From contig NZ_JACHJR010000001.1 of the NCBI RefSeq assembly GCF_014203705.1, forward strand, positions 5,766,001 to 5,830,000: 64,000 nucleotides of DNA, in the 5' to 3' direction. Positions 16,742 through 24,708 of this stretch are shown here, in pieces (the stretch's first letter is position 1; each line of letters opens with the position of its first letter). The stretch is from Kitasatospora gansuensis (lineage in GTDB: Bacteria > Actinomycetota > Actinomycetes > Streptomycetales > Streptomycetaceae). A program made the position numbers and the translations under genes. A model generated the notes under the pieces. It was given only the letters and a program-made list of their open reading frames with translations, did not search any database and had not been told where the DNA came from.

Positions 16742-17722
16742 TCAGCGTCCGCTGCTGCGGCGGCGCAGGGAGCGGCTCCGGGCCGCGACGGCCCGGTCGA
16801 AGGAGCGGCGGGCGGCCTGGCCGGACAGGCCCTTGGTGGACTCCGACCACAGGTCGCGCCAGCCCCCGGACTGCTCCGGCATCCACCCGTCTCGGGAGTA
16901 GACGGGGACGATCTGGCAGTGGCACATGTCGTGGTACTTGGTCAGGTCGTCCAGGTTGCTGACGTCGCCGCCGGCCAGCACCGCGATGTCGCGGCTCTTG
17001 TAGACCGCGCCGCGGGAGGCGAGCATCGCGCAGAACGCGCACGGGTCGAGGTCGGTGACGCGGGCCCAGCCGATCACCCGCTTGTCCCGCGCGGTGGCCT
17101 GCTTGACCAGCTCGCGTCCGCCGCGCAGGACTTCGCGGTCGGCGGCGCCGGCGGCGGTCGAGGAGGCGGCGGCCATCATCTGGTCGAGCTCGGCGAGGAA
17201 CCCTGCGTCGTCCAGGCGCCCCCGGGCCCGGTCGTCCTCCGCCTCTGCCAGGCGGCGCTCGGCGTGGACGGGGCCGGTCACCCACAGGCTGGTGCGGGCG
17301 GCGGCGTCCATCGACTCCTCGTCCAGGTCCGGCCACTCGAAGTCCTCGTCGACGTCCACCGGTTCGTCGTCATCCGGTTCGGGCCGGTGGGGCGTGCCGG
17401 ACAGTTCGGCGTAGTCCGACCACAGCGCGCCGAGCGGCACCGTGCGCTCCGGCGGGCCGCCGGTGAGCGGCGGCAGGGTGTGACCGGTGGCCAGGGCGCG
17501 CTGCAGCCGCAGGTAGGACCCGGCGAGCTGCTCGGATTCGGCGCGGTGGACGGCCACGTCCGCCAGGGCCTCGGTGAGCCAGGGGCCAGCCGAGGCGGCG
17601 GGGGCGAGCGGGCGGATCCGGCGCCGCCAGGAGGACATGACCTTGGCCGCGACGCGGGCGCCGAGGCGCCCCTGTGCGATGCGGTGGCCGTTCACCAGCG
17701 CGCCGATCCGGTCAGCCGCCAC
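16742..17722 (-). CDS. MuF/VG15-like minor head protein
   Basis: A 326-residue protein downstream of the portal, the MuF position. The C-terminal half contains a Cys/His set, DPCAFCAMLASRGAVY and then YHDMCHCQIVPVY, as in MuF/VG15 domains. The middle is acidic (DDDEPVDVDEDFEWPDLDEE). The GTG at 17722 overlaps the portal gene by 11 bp. MuF proteins help procapsid assembly and may be injected; polymorphic toxins are sometimes fused to them, but no extra C-terminal domain is present here. Confidence 0.8.
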   Translation of the reverse strand: MAADRIGALVNGHRIAQGRLGARVAAKVMSSWRRRIRPLAPAASAGPWLTEALADVAVHRAESEQLAGSYLRLQRALATGHTLPPLTGGPPERTVPLGALWSDYAELSGTPHRPEPDDDEPVDVDEDFEWPDLDEESMDAAARTSLWVTGPVHAERRLAEAEDDRARGRLDDAGFLAELDQMMAAASSTAAGAADREVLRGGRELVKQATARDKRVIGWARVTDLDPCAFCAMLASRGAVYKSRDIAVLAGGDVSNLDDLTKYHDMCHCQIVPVYSRDGWMPEQSGGWRDLWSESTKGLSGQAARRSFDRAVAARSRSLRRRSSGR

Positions 17723-19166
17723 CGACGGCCACCTCGGCGGCAGTCGGCGCGGGCGCCGGTGCGGGCAGCTGGGTGGCGCGGTCCAGGGACGCGGCCAGGC
17801 GGGCAGAGGGGTCCTGTTCCTGCCACAGCTCGGTGATCCGGTCCTGCTCGGCGACCGACAGCCCGAGCGCCTCGGGCCCGTACGTGGACGGGAACACCTT
17901 GGTGGCGACCATCTTGGACACGTAGTCGGCCTTGGCCGCCATGGTCGGGGTGGACGGGTCGCGCCACACGGTGGCCAGGCGCTCCAGCCCGGAGGGGAGT
18001 TGGCCGCGGTAAGTGATCCACAGGGCCAGGCGCATGACCTGCTCCCACGCGCCGGAGAACGCGCGCATCCGGCGTTCGCAGTTCTTCACCAGCCGGGCCT
18101 CCTCGGCCCGGATGCTGTCCGCGGAGGTGGGGTTGTCCGCGCCGGCGGCGAAGTAGGACAGCGGGACGCCCTGCAGGGACGCGGCGATCTTGCCGTAGAC
18201 GGTGATCGCGACATCGAAGTTGCGGAGCTCGGCGGCCGGGAACTGCCCGGCCTTCGCCTGGTCGTTCGCGAGCGCCCAGACCTTGCCGAGGTAGGCCTCC
18301 CAGGCCGGGATCTGGTTGCCGGCCGCGTCCTGGAAGTCCTCGCGAGTCGCGCCGAGGACATAGCGCTGCGGGACGGCCTGGAACTCGGTCGCGATCTGCA
18401 GGTTCGTCAGGGCCCGGCAGCAGGCATCCGCGACGGGGATCACCCGCAGCATCTCGGAGCGGCCCGACCGGTCGGAGATGCGCGGCCGGTTCACCAGCGG
18501 CACCACCGGGATCAGCGGCATGTCGTGCGCGGAGCGGTCCAGCACCACCCAGGCGCCGCCGTCCGGCTCGCGGATCAGCTGGATCGTCATGCCCGGCAGG
18601 AACAGGGTGGCGGCCGCCACCCGGCCGGCCTGCCGGTACTGCGGCAGGTCCACCTCCTCGGCGGCCTGCACGAACCGGGCGGCCGCGGTGACCTGCCGCG
18701 TCGCAGCGGAACGCTCGTGGGTCATCCACAGCGGCGACTCCACCGTGATGACCGGGTCGCCGAAGACGTCGGCGCCGACCACCGCGTACGAGCGGGCGTA
18801 GTTGAGGGCGTCCAGGTGGGCCATCTGTGAGCCCTCGTCCAGGCCGTTGGCCTGCCACAGGTCCCACAGGTCCGAGCTCGGGGCGTCCGTGGCGGAGGCG
18901 CGGAACCCCTCGATGTCCAGGCGCTCCTCGATGGTGTCGCAGGCCTGCGCCGGCCAGGCGATGACGGTCTGCAGACTCTCGTACCCGGGCGGCACGTTGA
19001 GGCCGATCGAGCGCATGTACCGGTCGGCGTCGTAGTAGCGCCCCAGCACGTCCAGGCCGCCCTCGTGGACGGGCGCGGTGCGGGAGTTCTGCAGGCGCTG
19101 CCACAGCCGGTCAAGGACCCGGCGTTCCTCGGCGGTGAGCTGGTCGGACGCCACGAGGGTGACCAC
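17712..19166 (-). CDS. Portal protein
   Basis: A 484-residue SPP1 Gp6-like portal. Typical blocks are HEGGLDVLGRYYDADRYM..., VPPGYESLQTVIAWP, and the clip/wing region GVPLSYFAAGADNPTSADSIRAEEARLVK. It follows TerL and precedes the MuF-like gene, the standard packaging order. The Ala/Pro-rich C-terminus is flexible. GTG start at 19166. It forms the dodecameric DNA channel at one capsid vertex. Confidence 0.92.
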   Translation of the reverse strand: MVTLVASDQLTAEERRVLDRLWQRLQNSRTAPVHEGGLDVLGRYYDADRYMRSIGLNVPPGYESLQTVIAWPAQACDTIEERLDIEGFRASATDAPSSDLWDLWQANGLDEGSQMAHLDALNYARSYAVVGADVFGDPVITVESPLWMTHERSAATRQVTAAARFVQAAEEVDLPQYRQAGRVAAATLFLPGMTIQLIREPDGGAWVVLDRSAHDMPLIPVVPLVNRPRISDRSGRSEMLRVIPVADACCRALTNLQIATEFQAVPQRYVLGATREDFQDAAGNQIPAWEAYLGKVWALANDQAKAGQFPAAELRNFDVAITVYGKIAASLQGVPLSYFAAGADNPTSADSIRAEEARLVKNCERRMRAFSGAWEQVMRLALWITYRGQLPSGLERLATVWRDPSTPTMAAKADYVSKMVATKVFPSTYGPEALGLSVAEQDRITELWQEQDPSARLAASLDRATQLPAPAPAPTAAEVAVGGG

Positions 19167-19188
19167 CAGGGACCACCCCCTCTCCGGT

Positions 19189-20853
19189 TCAGCGCAGGAT
19201 GAGGACGGTTCGGTCCTTCTTGGTGGCGCCCTTGGCGATGGCGTCCAGGCGGCACTGCCAGGCGAGGATCGAGGCCACCGCCGCGTCGATCTTGCGGGGG
19301 CTGTCGGGGTGTTCCTTGCCGATCTGGATGCCCGAACGGGACTCGCGGCGGCGGGCGTTGAGCATGTGCCGGGTCAGCGCCGAGGCACCTGAGTGGGTGA
19401 GCTCGCCGTCGGTGACCGCGTCGTGGAAGGCCTGGGTGGCGCGCACGATCATTAGGGCCCGGCCGCCGGTCATCCACCAGTGGATCGGGTGCGGGGCCGA
19501 GGACTTGACCCGCAGTTGCTTGCCGTACTTCGCCTCCCAGCCGACCAGGTGGGACTCCCACTTGGCGGGGTCGGCGTACATCCCGGCGACGTCCCAGCGG
19601 GCGAACGCCGCGTCGACCTCGGCCAGGACCTCGGCGACGGGCACCTGCCAGTTCACTCCGGCCGGGCCGTCGGGCTGTTCCCAGACCCGGATCTCGAAGA
19701 GGTGGCCGTCGGAGACGCGGCAGCCGATCAGGGCGGTCGCGTCGGTAACGCCTCGGTTGCGGCGCCGGGAGCCGTCGAAGCCGAGCACGATGGTGTCGCC
19801 GTCGGCGACGACGGTGTCCGGCTCGGCGCACGCGGCCCACTCCGGCTGGGACAGCCAGGAGTCGGTGGCGTGGGTGACCTGGTTGAGGTAGTAGCGGCGG
19901 GCGTCCTGTGGGTCGGTGTCGGGGTCCCAGTACTCGGCCAGCAGGCGGCGCAGGTTCACCCAGCCGCCGGCCGCGTCCGCCGAGCCCCCGTAGGCTTCCG
20001 CCAGCCCGGCCAGCAGTGACGCCTCGTCGGCCGGGTCGGTGTCGGCGGAGGCCTCGCGGTGGTCGAACAGCAGGCCCTCGTCCAGCTTGAGGCGGCCCTC
20101 GTTCTGCTTCTTCCACGCCTCGAACGAGCGCTCCGCCACGGAGCCTTCGCCGGGGATGAACGCGTTCGGCGTCTCCACCGAGCAGCCGTTGACCTTGCCG
20201 AGGTTGCGGCGGATCGTCGCGGCGAGCTTGCGGCCGCCGTTGGACGGTGTCCAGGACTCGGTCTGGTCCATCACCGAGAACACCGGACGGAAACCCTCGC
20301 GGCTGGTGCCCGAGCTGGTGACGTACTCGACCCGCCCCCTGGGCACGTTGACGAACGACTCCATCGGCTCGATGTCGTAGTTGTCGCCGACGGGGCCGTT
20401 TCGGGCCATCTCCAGCAGCGGGTCCCAGGTGTTCGCCGTCTGGTCCTCGGAGACCGCGACCAGCTGCACCTTCGCCTTAAACCCGAGCGAGGTCCACTCG
20501 CGGCCGACCGGCTCGCCGTCGGCGTCCCAGCCGTCGGGGACGACCGGGGCGAGCGCCTCGGCCAGGCACAGCGCCGCGAGGATCGGCGACTTCCCCCAGC
20601 CCTTCGGGCGGGACAGCACCCCGCGGCGGATCCGGCGGCCGTTGTTCAGCGCCCGGCCGCGGATCGCCGGACCGGCGAACGTGGGGTTGATCGCGTAGAG
20701 CTGGAGGACGAACTGGGCCTGCTCGTCAGTGAAGTAGAGCGGATCGCCGGCGGCCGGGCCGTCGGGGACGATCAGGTTCTCGCCGATCCAGCCGAGCACC
20801 TGATAGCCGAGGGTGGGCAGCTCACCGGGGTAGGACGGTCCACGCCAGGGCAT
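19189..20853 (-). CDS. terL: Terminase large subunit
   Basis: A 554-residue packaging motor. The ATPase domain shows the Walker A-like SRPKGWGKSP (81-90) and Walker B/catalytic segment VFSVMDQTES (D196, E199); the C-terminal half begins VLGFDGSRRR, the first acidic residue of the RNase-H-type nuclease, with GMYADPAKWE and SPRKIDAAVAS later. The ATG at 20853 is separated by 1 base from the stop of TerS; the upstream open frame lies within TerS. Terminase_1 type. It cuts concatemers and pumps DNA through the portal. Confidence 0.94.
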   Translation of the reverse strand: MPWRGPSYPGELPTLGYQVLGWIGENLIVPDGPAAGDPLYFTDEQAQFVLQLYAINPTFAGPAIRGRALNNGRRIRRGVLSRPKGWGKSPILAALCLAEALAPVVPDGWDADGEPVGREWTSLGFKAKVQLVAVSEDQTANTWDPLLEMARNGPVGDNYDIEPMESFVNVPRGRVEYVTSSGTSREGFRPVFSVMDQTESWTPSNGGRKLAATIRRNLGKVNGCSVETPNAFIPGEGSVAERSFEAWKKQNEGRLKLDEGLLFDHREASADTDPADEASLLAGLAEAYGGSADAAGGWVNLRRLLAEYWDPDTDPQDARRYYLNQVTHATDSWLSQPEWAACAEPDTVVADGDTIVLGFDGSRRRNRGVTDATALIGCRVSDGHLFEIRVWEQPDGPAGVNWQVPVAEVLAEVDAAFARWDVAGMYADPAKWESHLVGWEAKYGKQLRVKSSAPHPIHWWMTGGRALMIVRATQAFHDAVTDGELTHSGASALTRHMLNARRRESRSGIQIGKEHPDSPRKIDAAVASILAWQCRLDAIAKGATKKDRTVLILR

Positions 20854-20854
20854 G

Positions 20855-21367
20855 TCACCCCCCGGGAGGAACCTCCGTCGCGGTCGGCGGGCCCGGCTCG
20901 CCGGGCTTGAGCACGCGGAGCCTGGCGTACCGCTCGCGGGCCGCGGCCGCTCCCGAGGAGCCCTTGCCGTCGTCGGCCTCGTCCGCCTGGGCGAACGCCA
21001 TCCGCAGGCGGGCCCTGTCTTCCATCGTGGCGCCGAACTTGGCGACCCGGAGCCGGAGTTCGGGGGCTGCGGCGGTGTCGCCGTTCCACACCTTGGCATG
21101 GATCAAGGCGGTGTCGAGGAGGAACTCCCAGTCAGTGCTGGCGAAGTGCTCGGCCTGCGGGGAAGCGACCCAGGTGTCCCACCACTCGCGGGTGCGCTCG
21201 GGCCAGACGAACTCGACCAGGCCGTCGTCGCCGCCGGCGTTGATCCGGAAGTCGGGCAGCTCGGGGGCTTCGGCGTGCTGGAACCGCAGGACGGTCTGCG
21301 GGGTGGGGCCCTTGTTGCGGCGGGCGCGGGAGGCGGGGTCCTTCGGGGCGGGGCCGATGCCGGCCAC
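20855..21367 (-). CDS. terS: Terminase small subunit
   Basis: A 170-residue protein next to TerL, starting MAGIGPAPKDPASRARRNKG. The GTG at 21367 lies 8 bases after GGGAGG; the GTG three codons earlier overlaps the ribosome site itself. The middle (TREWWDTWVASPQAEHFASTDWEFL) matches the small terminase family of Streptomyces phages. It recognises the packaging site and recruits TerL. First gene of the late block; a plus-strand cargo gene diverges from it 77 bp away. Confidence 0.88.
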   Translation of the reverse strand: MAGIGPAPKDPASRARRNKGPTPQTVLRFQHAEAPELPDFRINAGGDDGLVEFVWPERTREWWDTWVASPQAEHFASTDWEFLLDTALIHAKVWNGDTAAAPELRLRVAKFGATMEDRARLRMAFAQADEADDGKGSSGAAAARERYARLRVLKPGEPGPPTATEVPPGG

Positions 21368-21432
21368 AGCAATCACCTCCCAAGGATCAGTACTGCTTTG
21401 ATCAGTCGTCAGATCAGCTCGATCGCCTGAAC

Positions 21433-21438
21433 TAGGGT
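21433..21438 (+). promoter_or_regulatory. -10 element for leaderless cargo gene
   Basis: TAGGGT lies exactly 6 bases before the ATG at 21445, the spacing that places transcription initiation on the start codon. No Shine-Dalgarno is present. The same hexamer and spacing precede the cargo gene at 23585. A -35 element is not clear. Confidence 0.45.
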
Positions 21439-21444
21439 TCCGTC

Positions 21445-22215
21445 ATGACTCCCTGGTTCTCCAACCGCCGAGCAGCTCGGCAAGAGGGTGGTGCTGGCCC
21501 GGATGCCAGCATGTACCCCCGATGGGCCCGCTGGGTTCTCTCTGTCCTGGGTACATCGATGCTGGCGGCTGGCGCGTACGCCGTGTTCACCCGCGATGTC
21601 GAGGCAGGCCCGACGGCGCTGATCACGATTGGGGCATTTCTCGTGCTCATTGGCGTTGTTGGTCGCAGGATCACCTCGGTGGAGCTGGCGTCGGGCCAGA
21701 TCGGCTGGGAGCAGCGCGAGCAGGTGAAGGAAGAGGTCGAGGCGGCCCGCACGCCCGAGCAAGCTCTTACGGTCGTTGATACTGCTGCGACCTACGATCC
21801 TCGGATTCGCCAGGACCCTCAGCTGGTTAGCCTCGCGCGAGCGGCGTACGACGTGGTAATTCGCAACAGTCTCACTGCTGCCTTGCCGCCTGGTGCCACC
21901 TTGACGCCTGTGAGGGACTCGCTTGCCGACTTCGTGGTCCGAGTGCAGGACAAGTCAGTTGCCGTCGTGGTCAAGTACGGCGACCCGGACTCCGTGTTCG
22001 ATTCGGTCCGGCTGCGCAGGGTGCTGGAACAAATGGCCAATAGCGACTTCTCAGCGGTGGTCCTTGTCAGCAACATGGGTGAGCCGAGGGGGCGGGTCCG
22101 GCAGCTCGCCAACGAGCGAACAGCGGCAATGGGCAAAAGCCTTGCGTACGTTCAGTGGCGGGATGGGGCAGACGACCTAGCGCTCTGGCAGACGGTCGCT
22201 GCTCAGGCTCGGTAG
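21445..22215 (+). CDS. Two-TM protein with nuclease-like C-terminal domain (cargo)
   Basis: A 256-residue protein on the strand opposite to the late genes. Two hydrophobic segments (about 28-48 and 56-74) anchor it. The cytoplasmic part has a helical stalk (83-105) and a C-terminal alpha/beta domain with SLADFVVRVQDKSVAVVVKYG (159-179), resembling the core of restriction-endonuclease-like proteins (D162, K177), except that the usual E/Q of the ExK pair is Val175. GC is lower than in its neighbours. It may be a lysogen-expressed immunity or exclusion gene; if the substitution is real, the domain may bind rather than cut DNA. Confidence 0.7.
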   Translation: MTPWFSNRRAARQEGGAGPDASMYPRWARWVLSVLGTSMLAAGAYAVFTRDVEAGPTALITIGAFLVLIGVVGRRITSVELASGQIGWEQREQVKEEVEAARTPEQALTVVDTAATYDPRIRQDPQLVSLARAAYDVVIRNSLTAALPPGATLTPVRDSLADFVVRVQDKSVAVVVKYGDPDSVFDSVRLRRVLEQMANSDFSAVVLVSNMGEPRGRVRQLANERTAAMGKSLAYVQWRDGADDLALWQTVAAQAR

Positions 22216-22342
22216 TCCTCACTGCGGGTCCGGGGGGCCGGGACTCCCAGACCCGTACAGATGGCGAGCACCTATACGCGTAGCGGGCGGCGAGGCCGGG
22301 GGGAGGGGCATCCCCCCCACCCCCAGGCGGTCGGTCAGGTGC

Positions 22343-22627
22343 TCAGCGCAGGCCCGGGTGGCGCTCGTCGGGGCGCCGGCGCCGGGGCGGGCGGCGCCAC
22401 CGGGTCGCCTGGCCGCCCTCGCGCGAGCTCTTGGTGCGGTGGCAGGGTGTGCAGATCGCACCGAGGTTGGCGTCGCTGTGGTCGTCGCCGCGCTGCTTGT
22501 GGTCGACCTCGGTAGCGGGCCTGCCGCACCGGTAGCAGCGGTGGCGGTCGCGGGTCAGGATGCGGGCCCGGATCGCGGGCCAGTCCTTCGGCAGGCGGGA
22601 CCTGCGGTTGCTCGTGGACCAGGTCAT
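22343..22627 (-). CDS. HNH endonuclease
   Basis: A 94-residue HNH nuclease. Visible are the zinc knuckles CYRC (31-34) and CTPCH (59-63), the DH pair (VDHKQRGDDH, 42-43) and the Asn of DANLGAICTPCHRTKSS. A basic tail follows. HNH proteins next to terminase genes are needed for cohesive-end cutting in HK97-type phages, so this one is likely to work with TerL and TerS. ATG at 22627 shares a base with the stop of the gene upstream (TGATG). Confidence 0.88.
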   Translation of the reverse strand: MTWSTSNRRSRLPKDWPAIRARILTRDRHRCYRCGRPATEVDHKQRGDDHSDANLGAICTPCHRTKSSREGGQATRWRRPPRRRRPDERHPGLR

Positions 22628-22803
22628 CAGCTCGCCCCCTCACGCCGCTCGCGTCCGTCCAGGGAGTGGTGCACGATCAGCCAGCCGACCGAACCGTCGT
22701 CTCGCTCGACGGGCTGGACCCGCGGTCCGCAGACACAGGTCGCCTCGGTGGTGCTGGTGTCGTGCTCCACCGAGTCGTCCACGGGGTGGATGTGCCCGTG
22801 CAT
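22627..22803 (-). CDS. Small CxC-containing phage protein
   Basis: A 58-residue protein starting MHGHIHPVDDSVEHDTSTTE, with a CVCGP motif and a C-terminal block WLIVHHSLDGRERRE. The ATG at 22803 is preceded by GGAGG. It is coupled by TGATG to the HNH gene. Proteins with this start and HHSLDGRE ending recur beside HNH genes in streptomycete phages and prophages; function unknown. Longer open frames upstream lack a ribosome site. Confidence 0.7.
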   Translation of the reverse strand: MHGHIHPVDDSVEHDTSTTEATCVCGPRVQPVERDDGSVGWLIVHHSLDGRERREGAS

Positions 22804-22933
22804 GGTCGCCTCCAGCGCGCGATGCTGGTCAGGTGATCGCGTACCTGATGGGCGGCCCGCACCGCTACCGGCAGGGGGGAGTCCGTGACGACCAGTTCGC
22901 GCTGTGGCTGTTCTCGCCCAGGTAGGGGCACAG

Positions 22934-22971
22934 CCAAGATCCGTGCAAAACGGGCCATCACCCGATCTTGG
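22934..22971. repeat. Short inverted repeat in divergent intergenic region
   Basis: CCAAGATC and GATCTTGG (22934-22941 and 22964-22971) are perfect 8-bp arms around 22 bases, in the roughly 230-bp gap between the minus-strand 22803 start and the plus-strand 23031 start. It may be an operator for either gene. The left arm begins with the same CAGCCAAG word that starts part of the larger inverted repeat at 23270. Confidence 0.4.
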
Positions 22972-23030
22972 TATCTGCCGGTCCTGCCCGCCAGACTGGC
23001 CGGACGCATCGATCGGCAACGGAGGTTGTG

Positions 23031-23252
23031 ATGGGCAGCGATACGCCTCAGTGGATCAAGGTCGGGGACGAATGGACGGTGACGGTCAACGGCACCGTCT
23101 ACACCGCTGTCTTCAGCCCGGGACAGTGGGGCAAGGAGGAGTACTACGTGCAGCGAGATGGGCAGTCGTTCATGCGCAGCAGCGGCAGTGACTGGCCGTC
23201 TCTGGCACTCGCTCTGGACGCCATCGTGAAGCACGAAGCGGATAAGGGGTAA
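23031..23252 (+). CDS. Small beta-rich cargo protein
   Basis: A 73-residue protein, MGSDTPQWIKVGDEWTVTVN at the start, rich in Trp, Tyr and Val, ending AIVKHEADKG. ATG at 23031 follows CGGAGG by 6 bases, so the longer upstream frame is rejected. It is transcribed opposite to the phage early and late genes, between two inverted repeats, as a moron would be. No family recognised; it looks like a small beta-barrel or antiparallel sheet. Confidence 0.65.
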   Translation: MGSDTPQWIKVGDEWTVTVNGTVYTAVFSPGQWGKEEYYVQRDGQSFMRSSGSDWPSLALALDAIVKHEADKG

Positions 23253-23269
23253 TCCGGGTTGCCTCGGTT

Positions 23270-23332
23270 GGGTTCAGCCAAGGTACGGGCGATCGGTCCA
23301 TGGTCCCCATCGCACGTACCTTGGCTGAACCC
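23270..23332. repeat. Perfect 18-bp inverted repeat
   Basis: GGGTTCAGCCAAGGTACG at 23270-23287 is repeated as its exact complement at 23315-23332, around 27 bases. A third partial copy of the word GGTACGGGC follows at about 23335. The loop is long for a terminator and no T-run follows. Lying in a 330-bp gap between cargo genes, it could be a recombination or protein-binding site, or a remnant of a mobile insertion. Confidence 0.75.
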
Positions 23333-23357
23333 CAGGTACGGGCTGTACAGCGTCTAG

Positions 23358-23462
23358 GAGGCGCGGCCGGACGATCCGCCGTGGCGGCCGAGCGAGAAGT
23401 ACGAGTTCGGTCGCCGGTTCTGGTACCGGGGCGACACGGACTGGGAAGGGGTGCCGTACTGA
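23358..23462 (+). pseudogene. Start-less aromatic-rich mini-frame
   Basis: After an in-frame TAG at 23355 a 34-codon frame reads RPDDPPWRPSEKYEFGRRFW... and ends DTDWEGVPY at 23462. Its amino-acid composition (Trp, Tyr, Phe, acidic) is that of a real protein rather than a GC-biased shadow, and AGGAGG overlaps its first codons, but there is no ATG, GTG or TTG at a usable place. It is probably the remains of a small gene or one that uses an unusual start. Confidence 0.3.
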
Positions 23463-23572
23463 GCGGCGGTGCGGGCAGGTGCGTGGTCTGCGTTGTCCGG
23501 ACGTTGCGTCAGCTGGTCCGCGTCGCTGGTCTGGTGCGGCCCGCCGCCGGAGGATGAGCGGCAGGCCGGGTC

Positions 23573-23578
23573 TAGGGT
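23573..23578 (+). promoter_or_regulatory. -10 element for leaderless cargo gene
   Basis: TAGGGT with 6 bases to the ATG at 23585 and no Shine-Dalgarno, identical in hexamer and spacing to the element at 21433. A lysogen promoter firing on the start codon is the simplest reading. Confidence 0.45.
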
Positions 23579-23584
23579 GCTGCC

Positions 23585-24181
23585 ATGAATCTGGCAGGGA
23601 TCGACTGGGGCGATGCCCCGACATGGTGCGGCGTCGTCGCGGCCTCGGTGGCCGGGGTGTTCGCGGTGAGGTCGTTCGGAAAGCTCAAGGAGCAGGTCGA
23701 GGACCAGCGGCAGGCGCTTGCGGAACAGCGGGCGTTCATCGCCGATCAGCGGACCCTGATGACTGATCAGGTGGCCACCATGGCGGCAGAACGGGCGGAG
23801 CTGTCAGCCGTGGCTGATGCGCGCAAGAGCGAGCAGGCCCGTCAGATGAGATTGGCGGTCCAACCGGGCTCCGGGACGACGATCGCTGACGTCATGAACA
23901 ACAGCGGCGGGCCGGTGCGGGATGTCGCCGTGAAGTTCGGTGCCTACCATGCGAATCACGCCATTGAGGTGCACCCAGCTCAGCCGTATCAGACGCGCGG
24001 CCAGCAGCGAACGTCCCCGGTCGACCTGGTGGGGCCCGGTCGGCGGTTCCATTTTGTGTCTTCGGCGCTGTCGGAGACGACGCTGGCGAACTCTCGGCCG
24101 ATGCTGACCTTCAAAGACTCAGCTGGTGTGGGCTGGAGTCTCGACGAGAACGGCGAGTTGCTCTGCACGGACGAGGTCTAG
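23585..24181 (+). CDS. Membrane-anchored coiled-coil cargo protein
   Basis: A 198-residue protein with one N-terminal hydrophobic segment (about 10-30), a long coiled coil rich in Gln/Glu/Arg (31-90, with repeats of EDQRQALAEQRAFIADQRTL type), and a C-terminal beta domain (about 95-198). The same plan is met in many Streptomyces genomes as hypothetical membrane proteins. It is on the plus strand, convergent with the early genes, and ends at a strong hairpin terminator. Expressed probably in the lysogen; role unknown. Confidence 0.7.
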   Translation: MNLAGIDWGDAPTWCGVVAASVAGVFAVRSFGKLKEQVEDQRQALAEQRAFIADQRTLMTDQVATMAAERAELSAVADARKSEQARQMRLAVQPGSGTTIADVMNNSGGPVRDVAVKFGAYHANHAIEVHPAQPYQTRGQQRTSPVDLVGPGRRFHFVSSALSETTLANSRPMLTFKDSAGVGWSLDENGELLCTDEV

Positions 24182-24188
24182 GGAATGG

Positions 24189-24227
24189 CGAGAGCCCCGC
24201 GGCTGCTGCTCGGCTGCGGGGCTCTCG
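24189..24227. terminator. Bidirectional hairpin terminator
   Basis: Perfect 12-bp arms CGAGAGCCCCGC (24189-24200) and GCGGGGCTCTCG (24216-24227) with a 15-base loop, between the ends of the convergent genes at 24181 and 24296. Suits termination from both sides. Confidence 0.75.
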
Positions 24228-24295
24228 TGAGGTTCTGTGTCCGGGCACGCCGAACTTGGGGTCAGTTTGGATCACCCGGTGGCGATCCGTCAACC

Positions 24296-24505
24296 TCAGT
24301 GGCCGAGGAGGCCGCCAGGGACAGCGTGGCCAGCCTTCTTGAGCTCCGCGGCGTACCGCTCCCTGGCCACCTTGTTGCGCCTCTCCAGGGGTTCGGCGAG
24401 CGCGGGCGTCAGGGTGCCGTTCGGGTGGCTGCGGTGCAGCTCCTGGAGGGCTTCCTCGGACTTGGTGTACTCCAACGTGGCAGCTTCGAGCGCATTGTTC
24501 GACAT
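24296..24505 (-). CDS. Small helical phage protein
   Basis: A 69-residue charged protein predicted to be a helical hairpin (MSNNALEAATLEYTKSEEAL at the start; ERRNKVARERYAAELKKAGH later). The ATG at 24505 is weakly supported by ribosome-site sequence, but the protein composition and its fit as last gene of the leftward early operon argue that it is real. Function unknown. Confidence 0.6.
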   Translation of the reverse strand: MSNNALEAATLEYTKSEEALQELHRSHPNGTLTPALAEPLERRNKVARERYAAELKKAGHAVPGGLLGH

Positions 24506-24525
24506 GGAGGAAGCCTGACAGTTCG

Positions 24526-24693
24526 TCAAGATCCTCTCAAATCCATACTGGTGAGACCCTGCACCCACTCACCCAGGACGGTGTCCTCGTGCTGGTCACC
24601 GGGGTGGCCAGCGGGCAGGTTGCAGATGGTGGCGTAGGTCTGGCCGTCGAGCTGGGTGGTGCCGGTGGCGGTGCAGTCGTCCATGACGACCAT
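24526..24693 (-). CDS. Micro-protein of the phage early operon
   Basis: A 55-residue frame starting MVVMDDCTATGTTQLDGQTY with a CNLPAGHPGDQHED segment whose Cys/His pattern is common in actinophage small proteins. It lies 15 bp after the stop of the HTH-containing gene and 20 bp before the next small gene, so it fits the operon. A second ATG (24684) is possible. Too short for many gene finders. Function unknown. Confidence 0.65.
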   Translation of the reverse strand: MVVMDDCTATGTTQLDGQTYATICNLPAGHPGDQHEDTVLGEWVQGLTSMDLRGS

Positions 24694-24708
24694 CCTGGCC
24701 GTCCCAGG

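Noticed and set aside
22216..22342. G-run/C-run stretch as a cos site
   Set aside because: The place, between a cargo gene and the HNH gene near terminases, is suitable, and a GGGGAGGGG-CATCCCC-like symmetry is present, but nothing identifies cut positions.
22677..22958. A minus-strand frame MARFARILAVPLPGREQPQR upstream of the HNH cluster
   Set aside because: Its first 50 residues look protein-like, but it overlaps the better supported 58-residue gene by 127 bases in another frame and lacks a ribosome site. It could be a decayed gene; not called.
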